Assembly: GCA_019638395.1 (NCBI GenBank)
Contig: JAHBTX010000003.1
Location: 894,022-958,021 of the forward strand
Direction of reading: 5' to 3'
DNA length: 64,000 nt
Source of the DNA: Cyclobacteriaceae bacterium
GTDB lineage: Bacteria; Bacteroidota; Bacteroidia; Cytophagales; Cyclobacteriaceae
Part shown: piece by piece, positions 43,601 through 51,895 of the stretch
Numbering within the stretch: the first letter of the stretch is position 1
How the letters are laid out: the number at the start of each line of letters is the position of its first letter
Notes under the pieces: generated by a model
Database searches by the model: none
Told to the model about the DNA's origin: nothing
Seen by the model: the letters and a program-made list of their open reading frames with translations, nothing else
Made by a program: the position numbers and the translations under genes

Positions 43601-44065
43601 TCAGCAGATTCGTTGGGCGCAAGCTTTGCCGGTGCATTGTTGGGTGGCGATCCGTCCAAAGGTGGAAGACTCTTCTGGAGTCACCCCACCGCGCAATGTG
43701 TACGGTGTCATTCCATTGATGACTATGGCGGAACTGCGGGCCCACGCATTAATGGAGTAGCCAAACGCTTAACACGCGAGCAACTATTGGAATCCATGAT
43801 CAACCCAAGTGCGCGTATTGCTGATGGCTACGGAGTAGTAACACTTGAACTTACATCGGGCAAAAAAGTGATTGGTATTTTACAAAAGGAACTAACCGAT
43901 TCGTTTGTGATAAAGTCGGGTGATAAACCCGATACCGTGATTCTTAAAACCGCTGTAAGCAAGCGCACAGATTCACCATCCAGTATGCCACCCATGCAAT
44001 ACTTGCTTACCAAACGCGATATCCGCGATGTGGTAAGCTTCCTCGCTACATTGAAAGAGGAGTAA
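40691..44065 (+). CDS. Lipoprotein cytochrome c with GSDH-like propeller and HEAT repeats
   Basis: 1124 aa. Start set at MRPKVSILLLLISIVFSCEK, a lipoprotein signal (Cys in VFSC). The first ~450 residues form a soluble glucose-dehydrogenase-like propeller (PVC-type membrane-bound dehydrogenase domain: DTDGDGFADKSQ, FGGHGMSGIEVGPDGRIYW, GNRNTHEFVFDEYGN). The middle is a long HEAT-repeat array (RVRQKAQFELAARK, RIGKAEKLMALSS and others). The C-terminus is a c-type haem domain with CVRCH near residues 1003-1007 and a Met ligand candidate in SSMPPMQ. Likely a periplasmic sugar or alcohol dehydrogenase with its own electron acceptor. The flavoenzyme ATG overlaps its stop by one base. Confidence 0.88.
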   Translation: MRPKVSILLLLISIVFSCEKPPADLRTKQLTPSKAAALSQAIQKTVAPQIDSGLVLTLWGSDSLVADPVSIDIDDQGRIYYTRTNRQKDSEFDIRGHQDWEIGSISLQTIEDKRAFLKKVLAPELSSKNEWLPDLNKDGSHDWRDLTIQKEHIYRIEDTDGDGFADKSQLVVEDFNDETTDAAGGVLKHGDDLFVAIGPDLWRINENKWGLAEKKKSLSHGYGIHIGFGGHGMSGIEVGPDGRIYWQIGDIGFNGTGPNGEKYEHPNSGVIVRSEPDGSNFEVFAYGNRNTHEFVFDEYGNLISEDNDGDHPGESERLVYVVDGADIGWRTNWQFGKYRDPDNNTYKVWMDEKMYIPRHEGQPAYILPTIKNFVNGPTGMLYNPGTALGERFKNTFFIVEFVGNPTKSGIHSFKLKPKGASFEFVESKMILSGVLATGIDFGPDGAMYMGDWIEGWGTKDYGRIWKLDVNNPDRVLRAETEKQIRADFKKYKTDALGELLKHADMRVRQKAQFELAARKQTEEFKNYLSQKENKLARVHAVWGLSQIARKDFAVADNLVPYLKDEDAEIRAQAARWLGDVRYAKAAGDLIPLLKDENPRVKFFAAEALGRVAHEPAFDALIELLQTNNDSDEYIRHAAALALARIGKAEKLMALSSHPSKAVRLGAVLALRRIQHPGIAMYLNDVDEFIVTETTRAINDDKSIPDALPALANLLTTTTFSNEALIRRSINANLRVGSDVALQNLLTYLQKQNAPIALRAEAIAALSTWAKPSVLDRVDGRYRGEITRDLATVQQKSEAVLIQQLANSEATIRTSTAKAIGKLKLDAAAKQLLTRIKSDKQPEVKTEALRALAKLNTSLMQDAIAVALADKDKSVRVTGLDLLGKIDLDKKVMATLLTDVINTRTTEEQQAAITTLGSLPLEFSEKTFENILTKLESKKLPVELQLELAEAIDSTKSQILKDRFAKAVRTQSADSLGASFAGALLGGDPSKGGRLFWSHPTAQCVRCHSIDDYGGTAGPRINGVAKRLTREQLLESMINPSARIADGYGVVTLELTSGKKVIGILQKELTDSFVIKSGDKPDTVILKTAVSKRTDSPSSMPPMQYLLTKRDIRDVVSFLATLKEE

Positions 44066-45213
44066 TGGCATTGTATGATGTAATTGTAGTTGGAGTAGGC
44101 TCGATGGGCGCGGCAGCCTGTTATTACCTTGCCAAAGGTGGTACAAAGGTTTTGGGTATTGAACAATTCAGTATTCCGCATGAAAATGGTTCGCATGCCG
44201 GCCAAAGTCGCATCATTCGCAAAGCCTACTTTGAACATCCGGATTATGTTCCATTATTGGAACGCGCGTATCATAACTGGAAACAACTGGAAGCTGAAGC
44301 CGGAACACAACTTTACTTTCCTACCGGATTATTATACGCGGGTAAACCCGATGGGGTATTAATGAAAGGTGTAAAAGAATCTGCGAAACAATACAACATC
44401 AACATTGAAAAAGTTAAACACAGTGAAAGTAAAAGCAGGTTCCCTACATTCACGATCCCGGAAGACTTTGAAATTTTGTTTGAACCCGCTGCCGGATTTT
44501 TAATTCCGGAGCGCTGCATACTTTCATTTACTGAACTGGCAATTAAAGCCGGAGCAACCATCCACACCCAGGAACAGTTGGTGAGCTGGAAGCAGGAGGG
44601 AAGTGTGATTAGTGTACAGACGAGCAAACAACACTACCGTTGTAAAAAATTGATCGTAACCACCGGAGCCTGGACTTCAGATGTGTTACCCGTGTTGCGA
44701 CAACAGCTTTCGGTTACACGGCAAGTTATTACGTGGGGCATTCCCCAACAGTGGGAAGAATTTACGCTGGGTAATTTTCCATGTTGGCTGATTGATGATG
44801 CCCAACAACCGGGTATGTATTATGGATTTCCGATCCTACCAGCTTCAAAAATAGGTGGCCCCATTGGATTAAAAGCTGCGTATCATTATCCCGGCAAACC
44901 AACTGATGCCAATCATGTGGATCGAACCATTACACCTACTGAAGAAACTGAGTTAGTAAAGTCGGTTAAGCAGTATATACCTACTGGTTTTAATTCCATT
45001 CACTTGTCCAAAACCTGTTTATACACCAACACGCCCGATGAAAATTTTATTATTGATTTCCTTCCGAACAATAACAACGTAATTGTAGCTGCTGGGTTCA
45101 GCGGGCACGGCTTTAAGTTTGCATCAGTAGTAGGTGAGGTGTTGAGTGAGTTGGCTTTGAAAGGCGAGACAACTATGCCGATTGGATTTTTGAATAGCAC
45201 GAGGTTTAAGTAA
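44065..45213 (+). CDS. Sarcosine oxidase/N-methyltryptophan oxidase-family flavoenzyme
   Basis: 382 aa, cytosolic. FAD-binding GVGSMGAAACYYLA (from residue 10), then GSHAGQSRIIRKAYFEHPDY as in monomeric sarcosine oxidase. Cys318 in KTCLYTNTPDENFIID matches the Cys that carries covalent FAD in that family. It should oxidise a secondary amine. One-base coupling to the cytochrome gene links its expression to that protein, but the two act in different compartments. The stop overlaps the convergent NUDIX gene by eight bases. Confidence 0.85.
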   Translation: MALYDVIVVGVGSMGAAACYYLAKGGTKVLGIEQFSIPHENGSHAGQSRIIRKAYFEHPDYVPLLERAYHNWKQLEAEAGTQLYFPTGLLYAGKPDGVLMKGVKESAKQYNINIEKVKHSESKSRFPTFTIPEDFEILFEPAAGFLIPERCILSFTELAIKAGATIHTQEQLVSWKQEGSVISVQTSKQHYRCKKLIVTTGAWTSDVLPVLRQQLSVTRQVITWGIPQQWEEFTLGNFPCWLIDDAQQPGMYYGFPILPASKIGGPIGLKAAYHYPGKPTDANHVDRTITPTEETELVKSVKQYIPTGFNSIHLSKTCLYTNTPDENFIIDFLPNNNNVIVAAGFSGHGFKFASVVGEVLSELALKGETTMPIGFLNSTRFK

Positions 45214-45916
45214 TCCCAACCTGTTTTTTAAAACTATATAAATAGGGAGCCTTATGAGCCTTGCCCAAAAATTGTTTCTCGTGGCGTTTCAAAACATCGG
45301 CAGCTAACATCTTTCGCTGAAAGGTTGTTCTGCGAAGTTTAACACCCAGTATCGCTTCATATACTTTTTGCAATTCATTCATCGTAAACTTTTTGGGTAA
45401 CAAATTTCCGCCTACCAATTTCCGATCGAGATTATCGCGCAGAGTTTGAATTGCTTTTTCTACAATTAGTTTATGATCCAGTATCAACTTCGGTAATTTT
45501 TTGATCGGATACCATTCGCAGGAATCGGAGAGCGCATCGGGGCGAGGTGTTACATCTTTGTAATTGATCAACGCATAGTAGGCCACCGTTACAAACCTGT
45601 CCAGCATCCATTTGTATTCGCCTTTTGCATCAATGCCGTTTGCCTCCAGCAATGTTTGCATTACCTCCGGTTTAAATCGGGCCATATCGCCAAAGGTGTA
45701 AAATTGCTCTAAATAAATGTTGGCAATACCCGTACGTTCGTGCAAACCCCGCAATACCGCATCATTCAAATTCTCGTTTGTTTGTACGAAGCCACCCGGC
45801 AAAGCAAACAAACCGGTATTATGGTACTCCATAATCAGGATTTTCAATTCACCGTCCGAAAATCCAAATATCACGGAGTCGTACGCCAAATGTGGTAAAT
45901 AAGTCTTCTTCGCCAT
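45206..45916 (-). CDS. NUDIX-domain transcriptional regulator (NrtR/AraR type)
   Basis: 236 aa: N-terminal NUDIX domain, C-terminal winged helix (PKKFTMNELQKVYEAILGVK LRRTTFQRKM in two parts). The Nudix box reads GGFVQTNENLNDAVLRGLHE then RTGI: RE becomes RG and EE becomes ER, so two metal-binding Glu are lost and hydrolysis is unlikely. This combination is known in sugar-responsive repressors of Bacteroidota such as AraR. It is divergent from the esterase run (76-base gap), which is the likely target. Confidence 0.88.
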   Translation of the reverse strand: MAKKTYLPHLAYDSVIFGFSDGELKILIMEYHNTGLFALPGGFVQTNENLNDAVLRGLHERTGIANIYLEQFYTFGDMARFKPEVMQTLLEANGIDAKGEYKWMLDRFVTVAYYALINYKDVTPRPDALSDSCEWYPIKKLPKLILDHKLIVEKAIQTLRDNLDRKLVGGNLLPKKFTMNELQKVYEAILGVKLRRTTFQRKMLAADVLKRHEKQFLGKAHKAPYLYSFKKQVGIT

Positions 45917-45970
45917 GCCCTTTCAACTTTCCTCAAAAATAACTGGCATCTGTGCAAAACCCTACTTATT

Positions 45971-45991
45971 ATTGTTACAAATTGAGACAAT
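45971..45991 (+). promoter_or_regulatory. 21-bp palindrome, candidate NUDIX-regulator operator
   Basis: Half-sites ATTGTnnCAA and TTGnnACAAT around one central base; 8 of 10 positions pair. It ends one base before the esterase ATG at 45993 and sits between that gene and the divergent NUDIX regulator. The 21-bp size and two-fold symmetry suit an NrtR-family dimer. Binding here would block initiation or translation-region access of the operon. Confidence 0.45.
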
Positions 45992-45992
45992 A

Positions 45993-47603
45993 ATGAAATA
46001 CTTCACACACATTTTACTGATGCTGGCCATAAGTTCGGCATGGGCGCAAGGCAACGACTCTTTTCCCGTTCAAACCAAAATTGAAAATGGAACAATCGAA
46101 GGGTTGTACGATACCCGTTCGGGTTTGCAAATTTATCTTGGTGTACCGTTTGCCAAGCCACCGGTTGGCAACTTACGTTGGAAGGCTCCACAGCCATTAG
46201 ATAACTGGACAGGTGTTAAACAAACCAAAAAGTTTGGGCCACGCCCCGTGCAAGCCATTGTGTTTGGCGATATGAATTCCCGCTCGGACGGCATCAGTGA
46301 GGATTGTTTGTATCTGAATGTGTGGACACCAGCTAAAAAGAACACCACCGGCTTACCCGTGTTGGTTTATTTCTATGGTGGTGGCTTTGTAGCAGGCGAT
46401 GGTTCGGAACCGCGTTATGATGGTGCCGCTATGGCGAAGAAAGGAATTGTAGTGGTTACCGTGAATTATCGGTTAGGCTTGTTCGGATTTTTTGCACACC
46501 CGGAGTTGAGTAAAGAAACTACTTATAAAGGTTCGGGCAACTATGGCTACCTCGATCAGGCATGGGCACTGCAATGGGTACAAAAGAACATTGCCGCTTT
46601 TGGTGGTGATGCCAAGAAGGTAACAATTGCGGGCGAATCGGCCGGCTCCATTTCAGTAAGTGCGCAAATGGTATCACCGCTTTCGCGGAAGTTGATTGCA
46701 GGTGCCATTGGTGAAAGTGGATCTGGTATTAGTGCGTTGGCTGCCGTGCCGATGGCAGAAGCCGAAAAGACCGGTGCTGAGTTTGCTAAGAATGCAGGTT
46801 ATACTTCTTTGGCACAAATGCGCCAGGCATCTACCCGCGAGTTGTATGAAGTATATGTAGATTCAAAACGATTTGGTTTCCCACCGGCAATTGATGGTTA
46901 TTTTTTCACCAAGGGTATGCTGGAAACATTCAATGCAAAAGAACAAGCGCAGGTTCCATTATTGTTAGGTTGGAACTCAGCCGAAATTCCCGGTGTGGCA
47001 TTTACGCAAGGACCTATCAACGAAGAAACCCTGATTAAGAAAGTAAAGGAAGCTTATCCCAACGATTGGGAAGAAGCATTAAAAGTCTATCCGCATGGCA
47101 ATCCCAAAGAAGTAGAATGGGCGGCTACCAACCTGGCATCCGATCGGTTTATTTCTTATAGCACCTGGAAATGGTTCGATGCACATCGTAAAAATAGTTC
47201 GCAACCCGTGTATCGTTATTTGTATAGCAAACTTCGTCCACCGTTGGTGGATAAAAACTTAACTCCGGGTTTAGCTGGTGGCACACAACAAGGTGGTATG
47301 CAAATGCCGGAACCCATTGGTGCGCCACATGCCTGCGAGATTGAATATTGCATGGGCAATCTTTCGTTGGTAAAGGACTATGCGTGGACTGCCGATGATT
47401 ACAAAGTTTCAGATACCATGCTGAACTACTTCGCCAACTTTGTTAAAACCGGAAATCCGAATGGCGATAAACTTCCGGAGTGGCCTGCAGCACAACCCAA
47501 TGATAACTCACCAGCGGTGATGATACTGGATACCGAATCGAAAGCAGTAAAGTATGATGATGCGCGGTATTTGTTTTTGGATAAAATGAACAAGCCTAAA
47601 TAA
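45993..47603 (+). CDS. Type-B carboxylesterase 1, secreted
   Basis: 536 aa with a signal peptide (MKYFTHILLMLAISSAWAQG). Carboxylesterase fold: PFAKPPVGNLRWKAPQPLDN, SEDCLYLNVWTPA, oxyanion FYGGGFVAGDG, nucleophile Ser216 in IAGESAGS, and C-terminal FANFVKTGNPNG. It hydrolyses carboxylic esters in the periplasm or outside the cell. First gene of an eight-gene rightward run; an earlier in-frame ATG would remove the signal peptide and is rejected. Confidence 0.92.
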   Translation: MKYFTHILLMLAISSAWAQGNDSFPVQTKIENGTIEGLYDTRSGLQIYLGVPFAKPPVGNLRWKAPQPLDNWTGVKQTKKFGPRPVQAIVFGDMNSRSDGISEDCLYLNVWTPAKKNTTGLPVLVYFYGGGFVAGDGSEPRYDGAAMAKKGIVVVTVNYRLGLFGFFAHPELSKETTYKGSGNYGYLDQAWALQWVQKNIAAFGGDAKKVTIAGESAGSISVSAQMVSPLSRKLIAGAIGESGSGISALAAVPMAEAEKTGAEFAKNAGYTSLAQMRQASTRELYEVYVDSKRFGFPPAIDGYFFTKGMLETFNAKEQAQVPLLLGWNSAEIPGVAFTQGPINEETLIKKVKEAYPNDWEEALKVYPHGNPKEVEWAATNLASDRFISYSTWKWFDAHRKNSSQPVYRYLYSKLRPPLVDKNLTPGLAGGTQQGGMQMPEPIGAPHACEIEYCMGNLSLVKDYAWTADDYKVSDTMLNYFANFVKTGNPNGDKLPEWPAAQPNDNSPAVMILDTESKAVKYDDARYLFLDKMNKPK

Positions 47604-47659
47604 TGCTTAACCGCAAAGTACGCGAAGACGCAAAGGAATAAATCAAAATCAAAAGAATT

Positions 47660-49312
47660 ATGAAAAGTCTTAAACATGTAGTATTATTTTTCTTAGGCTT
47701 GATATTTTTTTCAGCATGCGAACAAAAGCAAGTAACCACTAACCCGACACCGCTGCTAGCTGGTGAAAACATTGCCGTAACCGATACCGAATCCGGAAAA
47801 GTGCGCGGTTATATCCACAACGGAATCTTTACTTACAAAGGCATTCCCTATGCGCAAGCCGCACGTTTTGAAGCGCCACAAAAAGTAAAACCGTGGCAAG
47901 GCGTGCGCAGTTCCATGACGTACGGCCCGGTAGCACCTCTTGTGGATCCTACTACAACTGTAAATGATGAATCGGAGTTTGTATTTCATCACGACTGGGG
48001 TTATGTCAATGAAGATTGTCAACGCATCAACATCTGGACTCCGGCTATCAAAGGTGAACCGAAGGGTGATCAGAAAAGACCGGTATTGGTTTGGTTACAC
48101 GGTGGCGGCCATACGGCTGGTTCCTCGCAGGAGTTGCCTTCTTATGATGGTGAAAACCTTTCGCGCAAAGGCGATGTGGTGGTGGTGAGTATCAACCATC
48201 GCTTGAATATTTTGGGTTTCTTAAACTTAACTGCATATGGCGCTAAGTATAAGACCTCGGCCAACAACAGTATTCTCGATATTGTGGCTGCGTTGCAATG
48301 GGTAAAAGCCAACATCGCCAACTTTGGTGGCGATCCGGATAACGTGTTGATCTTTGGTCAATCGGGTGGTGGTGGAAAAGTAAATACACTTTTAAATGCA
48401 CCATCCGCAAAAGGATTATTTCACAAAGCGGTAATTCAAAGTGGTGGCTTGGGTTTGAGTTTTCATAGCAATGAAAATACGCAACGCATTGGTGCTGCAG
48501 TATTGGAAGAATTAAAACTGAAACCCACGCAAGTGGATTCCCTGCAAAAAGTTCCGTTCGCTGTGTTGGCGGCAGCAGGTAAAAAAGCAGTTGCAAAAGT
48601 GATGGCCCAAATGCGGGCCGAAGGTCATCAGTTTGGAAGATTTGGTTTAAGCTGGGGCCCAGTATTGGATGGAACATTTTTACCCTATCAACCTACACAA
48701 CCTGAAGCACAAGCCATCTCAGCGGATATTCCAGTGATGATTGGTTCTACCAAAAATGAATTCATGACCTCGCTGTTCATGCCACAGTTGCGCAATGCAT
48801 CGTTGGATTCGGTGAAGGCGCACATCGCACGACAGTATGGCGATAAGGCGGAAGATTTTATTGCAGCCGTGAAGAAGGCCTATCCCAACGATACCAAACC
48901 AACCGATTTGATTGATGTGGATGCCATGTTCCGCAAAGGTGCTTTGAAGATGGCGGAATTGAAATCGGCTTCGCCTGCTCCGGTATATATGTATTTGTTC
49001 AGTTGGCAATCGCCTGTACTGGATGGCAGCTACAAGTCGTTGCATTGCATGGAGATTCCATTTGTGTTCGATAACATTGCACGCTGTGAAGAGATGACGG
49101 GCGGCACGCCAGAGGCCTATGCATTGGCCGATAAGGTGAGCCAGGCGTGGATCAACTTTGCACGCACCGGAAATCCGAACCACAAAGGTTTACCCGAGTG
49201 GGGTGCTTACAAACCTGATAATGGTATTACGATGATCTTCGACAACACATGCGAGATTAAACAACACCACGATAAAGATTATCTTGCAATTGTTCCTGAT
49301 CCGGCCATCTAA
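47660..49312 (+). CDS. Type-B carboxylesterase 2, lipoprotein
   Basis: 550 aa. Lipoprotein signal MKSLKHVVLFFLGLIFFSAC places a lipidated Cys at residue 20. Esterase features: GIPYAQAARFEAPQKVKPWQ, VNEDCQRINIWTP, WLHGGGHTAGSS, nucleophile Ser235 in FGQSGGGGK (a GQSGG variant of GESAG), LHCMEIPFVF (His) and FARTGNPNHKG. About as divergent from genes 1 and 3 as they are from each other, so a real paralogue rather than a recent duplicate. Confidence 0.9.
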   Translation: MKSLKHVVLFFLGLIFFSACEQKQVTTNPTPLLAGENIAVTDTESGKVRGYIHNGIFTYKGIPYAQAARFEAPQKVKPWQGVRSSMTYGPVAPLVDPTTTVNDESEFVFHHDWGYVNEDCQRINIWTPAIKGEPKGDQKRPVLVWLHGGGHTAGSSQELPSYDGENLSRKGDVVVVSINHRLNILGFLNLTAYGAKYKTSANNSILDIVAALQWVKANIANFGGDPDNVLIFGQSGGGGKVNTLLNAPSAKGLFHKAVIQSGGLGLSFHSNENTQRIGAAVLEELKLKPTQVDSLQKVPFAVLAAAGKKAVAKVMAQMRAEGHQFGRFGLSWGPVLDGTFLPYQPTQPEAQAISADIPVMIGSTKNEFMTSLFMPQLRNASLDSVKAHIARQYGDKAEDFIAAVKKAYPNDTKPTDLIDVDAMFRKGALKMAELKSASPAPVYMYLFSWQSPVLDGSYKSLHCMEIPFVFDNIARCEEMTGGTPEAYALADKVSQAWINFARTGNPNHKGLPEWGAYKPDNGITMIFDNTCEIKQHHDKDYLAIVPDPAI

Positions 49313-49322
49313 ATTTTATGCT

Positions 49323-50852
49323 ATGCACTTCCGGTACTATGCAAATTTGTTTTTAGTTCTGGTAATCGTTCAGGTGAATGCCCAATCATTGCTGGAAACA
49401 TCTACCAATGGTGGCAAAGTAAAAGGTGTAACCAATACCGATCGCACAGTGACAGCATTTAAAGGAATTCCATTTGCTGCAGCACCGGTTGGTGAGTTGC
49501 GTTGGAAGGAACCTCAACCGGTAAAACCGTGGTCAGGGGTGTTGATGTGTGATAAATTTTCTGCAAGTCCGGTACAAAACACACCAGTACCATTTGCTAT
49601 GTGGACGGAAGAGTTTATTGCACCGCCCGAACCCTTGAGTGAAGATTGCTTATACCTGAATGTGTGGACACCCGCGAAATCACCAAAAGAGAAACTACCG
49701 GTGCTGATGTGGATTTACGGTGGTGGGTTTGTTTCAGGTTCTGCTGCCTGTGCCGTTTACGATGGCGAAGCCTTGGCGAAAGAAGGAATCATTTTCGTAA
49801 GCATCAATTATCGCGTGGGTGTGTTTGGATTTTTATCGCATCCGGATCTCACGAAGGAATCAGGCAAAAATGCATCAGGTAACTATGCGTTGCTGGATCA
49901 ATTGGCAGCATTGAAGTGGATTAAAGCAAACATTGCTGCCTTCGGTGGTGATCCGGGTAAAGTTACCATTGCCGGGCAATCAGCAGGATCATTTAGTGTA
50001 CAAGCATTGGTGGCTTCACCGTTATCGAAAGGTTTGTTTCGGGGAGCGATAGCACACAGCGGAGCTTCGATGGGCAGGTTTTCGAAGAAGTTGAGTGATG
50101 CTGAAAAAACCGGGATTGAACTTTCGCAAAAAGTTAAATCAATCAGCATTGCAGCGTTGCGCAAGCTACCAGCCGATAGCGTGTGGAAGTTAGCCAGCAC
50201 ACTTCCGTATGGATCGTTCGCGCCCATTACCGATGGCTATGTGTTGCCCGATGACATCGGCTCAATCTTTAAAAACAAAAAACATAACGATGTAGCGTTG
50301 ATGGCCGGATGGGTAACAGGCGATGCTGCGTTAACCGGTCAGCCTAAATCGGCTACGGAATTTAAAGCCTGGGCAAGTGCAACCTATCAAGCAAAACAAT
50401 CAGAATTTCTGAAAGCATTTCCTGCTAATACCGATGCAGAAGCTTTGCAATCGCAAAACAAATTGGGCAACCTGAACTTTGCCGGCTATGCCAATCATGT
50501 GTGGGCAACAAACAATACGAGCAACAGTTACTTATACCAATTCAGTTATGTACCCACCGATAAGCCGAGCTTTCCGAATTACGGTGCGTTTCACACTTCA
50601 GAAGTTCCGTTTGCGCTGCACACTTTATCGAAGTGGAACAGACCGTGGAAGGATACTGACTATGCTGTTGAGAAAGCCATGTCTGCCTATTGGATTAACT
50701 TCGTGAAAACCGGAAATCCCAACAGTAACGGTTTACCCGAATGGAAAAAGTACGATGCCTCACAACCCATTATGGAGTTGACTGAAAAACCGGTATTGAA
50801 ACCAGGGTTGTTCAAAAAGGAGTTTATGGTTTTGGAATCCGTTAATCGATAG
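49323..50852 (+). CDS. Type-B carboxylesterase 3, secreted
   Basis: 509 aa with signal peptide (MHFRYYANLFLVLVIVQVNA, then QS). GIPFAAAPVGELRWKEPQPV, SEDCLYLNVWTPA, IYGGGFVSGSA, Ser220 in IAGQSAGS, FHTSEVPFAL (His) and FVKTGNPNSNG. The start at 49323 is 10 bases after the upstream stop; a longer frame would overlap that gene. Tandem triplication with the previous two genes. Confidence 0.9.
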   Translation: MHFRYYANLFLVLVIVQVNAQSLLETSTNGGKVKGVTNTDRTVTAFKGIPFAAAPVGELRWKEPQPVKPWSGVLMCDKFSASPVQNTPVPFAMWTEEFIAPPEPLSEDCLYLNVWTPAKSPKEKLPVLMWIYGGGFVSGSAACAVYDGEALAKEGIIFVSINYRVGVFGFLSHPDLTKESGKNASGNYALLDQLAALKWIKANIAAFGGDPGKVTIAGQSAGSFSVQALVASPLSKGLFRGAIAHSGASMGRFSKKLSDAEKTGIELSQKVKSISIAALRKLPADSVWKLASTLPYGSFAPITDGYVLPDDIGSIFKNKKHNDVALMAGWVTGDAALTGQPKSATEFKAWASATYQAKQSEFLKAFPANTDAEALQSQNKLGNLNFAGYANHVWATNNTSNSYLYQFSYVPTDKPSFPNYGAFHTSEVPFALHTLSKWNRPWKDTDYAVEKAMSAYWINFVKTGNPNSNGLPEWKKYDASQPIMELTEKPVLKPGLFKKEFMVLESVNR

Positions 50853-50857
50853 TCTGA

Positions 50858-51886
50858 ATGAAAAGAAGTCTTGTATTGATTCTGCTGTTAGTTGGCGTAA
50901 ATGCACTTGCGCAGCAACAAGGTAAAGTAGTAAGCTTTACTATAAATGCGAAGACGCTTCAAAATACAGGTGGTGAAAATCCCAATCGTAAAGTGTCGGT
51001 CTATTTGCCGCCTGATTATGATCAACCTGGAAAACGGTTTCCGGTTATTTATTATTTGCACGGATTCATGGGTACCGACAGCATCTATCAACAAATGAAG
51101 TTGATTCTCGATCGGGCCATCACACAAAAGAAGATCCGATCTTTTATTTTGGTTCAGGCTAATCAATACACGCAGTATGAGGGTAGTTTTTATAGTAATT
51201 CAACGCTCACCGGAAATTGGTCGGACTTTACGGCAAAGGAATTGGTAGCGTATGTCGATAAAAACTATAAGACGATTGCCCATCGCGAAAGCAGGGGAAT
51301 AGCTGGCCACTCGATGGGAGGTTACGGTGCCCTTAAAATTGCCATGCTTTATCCGGACGTGTTTAGCAGTGTGTATGCATTAAGTCCGGGTTTGCTGGCT
51401 TTTGTTAAAGAGTTTGGTCCCAATAGTTCCTCGTTTAGAGATTTGGGTAAAGTAACTTCGCAGGAAGAACTCAAGCGAACTTATTATCCGAAAGTACTGG
51501 TGGCAGTAGCGCGGGCATGGTCGCCCAATCCAAACAAACCACCCTTTTATTGCGATGTTCCTTTTACCTATCAAGGTGATAGCATGATTGTAAACCAGGC
51601 GGTGTTGCAAAAGTGGAATGAAAACATGCCCGTTTACATGGTTGATAAGTATGCAGATAATCTGCGCAAGCTTAAAGCCATTAAGTTGGATTGGGGAAGA
51701 AATGATGCGGCTCGTTTTCCTTTGCAATGTGGTATGTTTAGCCAGCGTCTGGAAAATCTCGGTATCGCGCATTATGCTGAAGAATACATTGGCGACCACG
51801 GCAATAAAATCTGGACAATTGATGGTCGCGTCTTAAACGATTTGTTACCTTTCTTTAACGAGTACCTGAAGTTCGAAACCAACTAA
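50858..51886 (+). CDS. Esterase D/feruloyl-esterase-like alpha/beta hydrolase
   Basis: 342 aa with a signal peptide (MKRSLVLILLLVGVNALAQQ). Putative-esterase family: VSVYLPPDYDQPGKRFPVIY, YYLHGFMGTDS, nucleophile Ser152 in IAGHSMGGYGA, His in EYIGDHGNKIW. Relatives include feruloyl and acetyl esterases. Five bases after esterase 3, so cotranscribed. It extends the ester-cleaving set to a different fold subfamily. Confidence 0.88.
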   Translation: MKRSLVLILLLVGVNALAQQQGKVVSFTINAKTLQNTGGENPNRKVSVYLPPDYDQPGKRFPVIYYLHGFMGTDSIYQQMKLILDRAITQKKIRSFILVQANQYTQYEGSFYSNSTLTGNWSDFTAKELVAYVDKNYKTIAHRESRGIAGHSMGGYGALKIAMLYPDVFSSVYALSPGLLAFVKEFGPNSSSFRDLGKVTSQEELKRTYYPKVLVAVARAWSPNPNKPPFYCDVPFTYQGDSMIVNQAVLQKWNENMPVYMVDKYADNLRKLKAIKLDWGRNDAARFPLQCGMFSQRLENLGIAHYAEEYIGDHGNKIWTIDGRVLNDLLPFFNEYLKFETN

Positions 51887-51895
51887 CTACTTCGC

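Noticed and set aside
46003-51799. Long open frames on the minus strand under the esterase genes
   Set aside because: They are shadows of well-supported plus-strand enzymes with catalytic motifs; no family resemblance or start signals.
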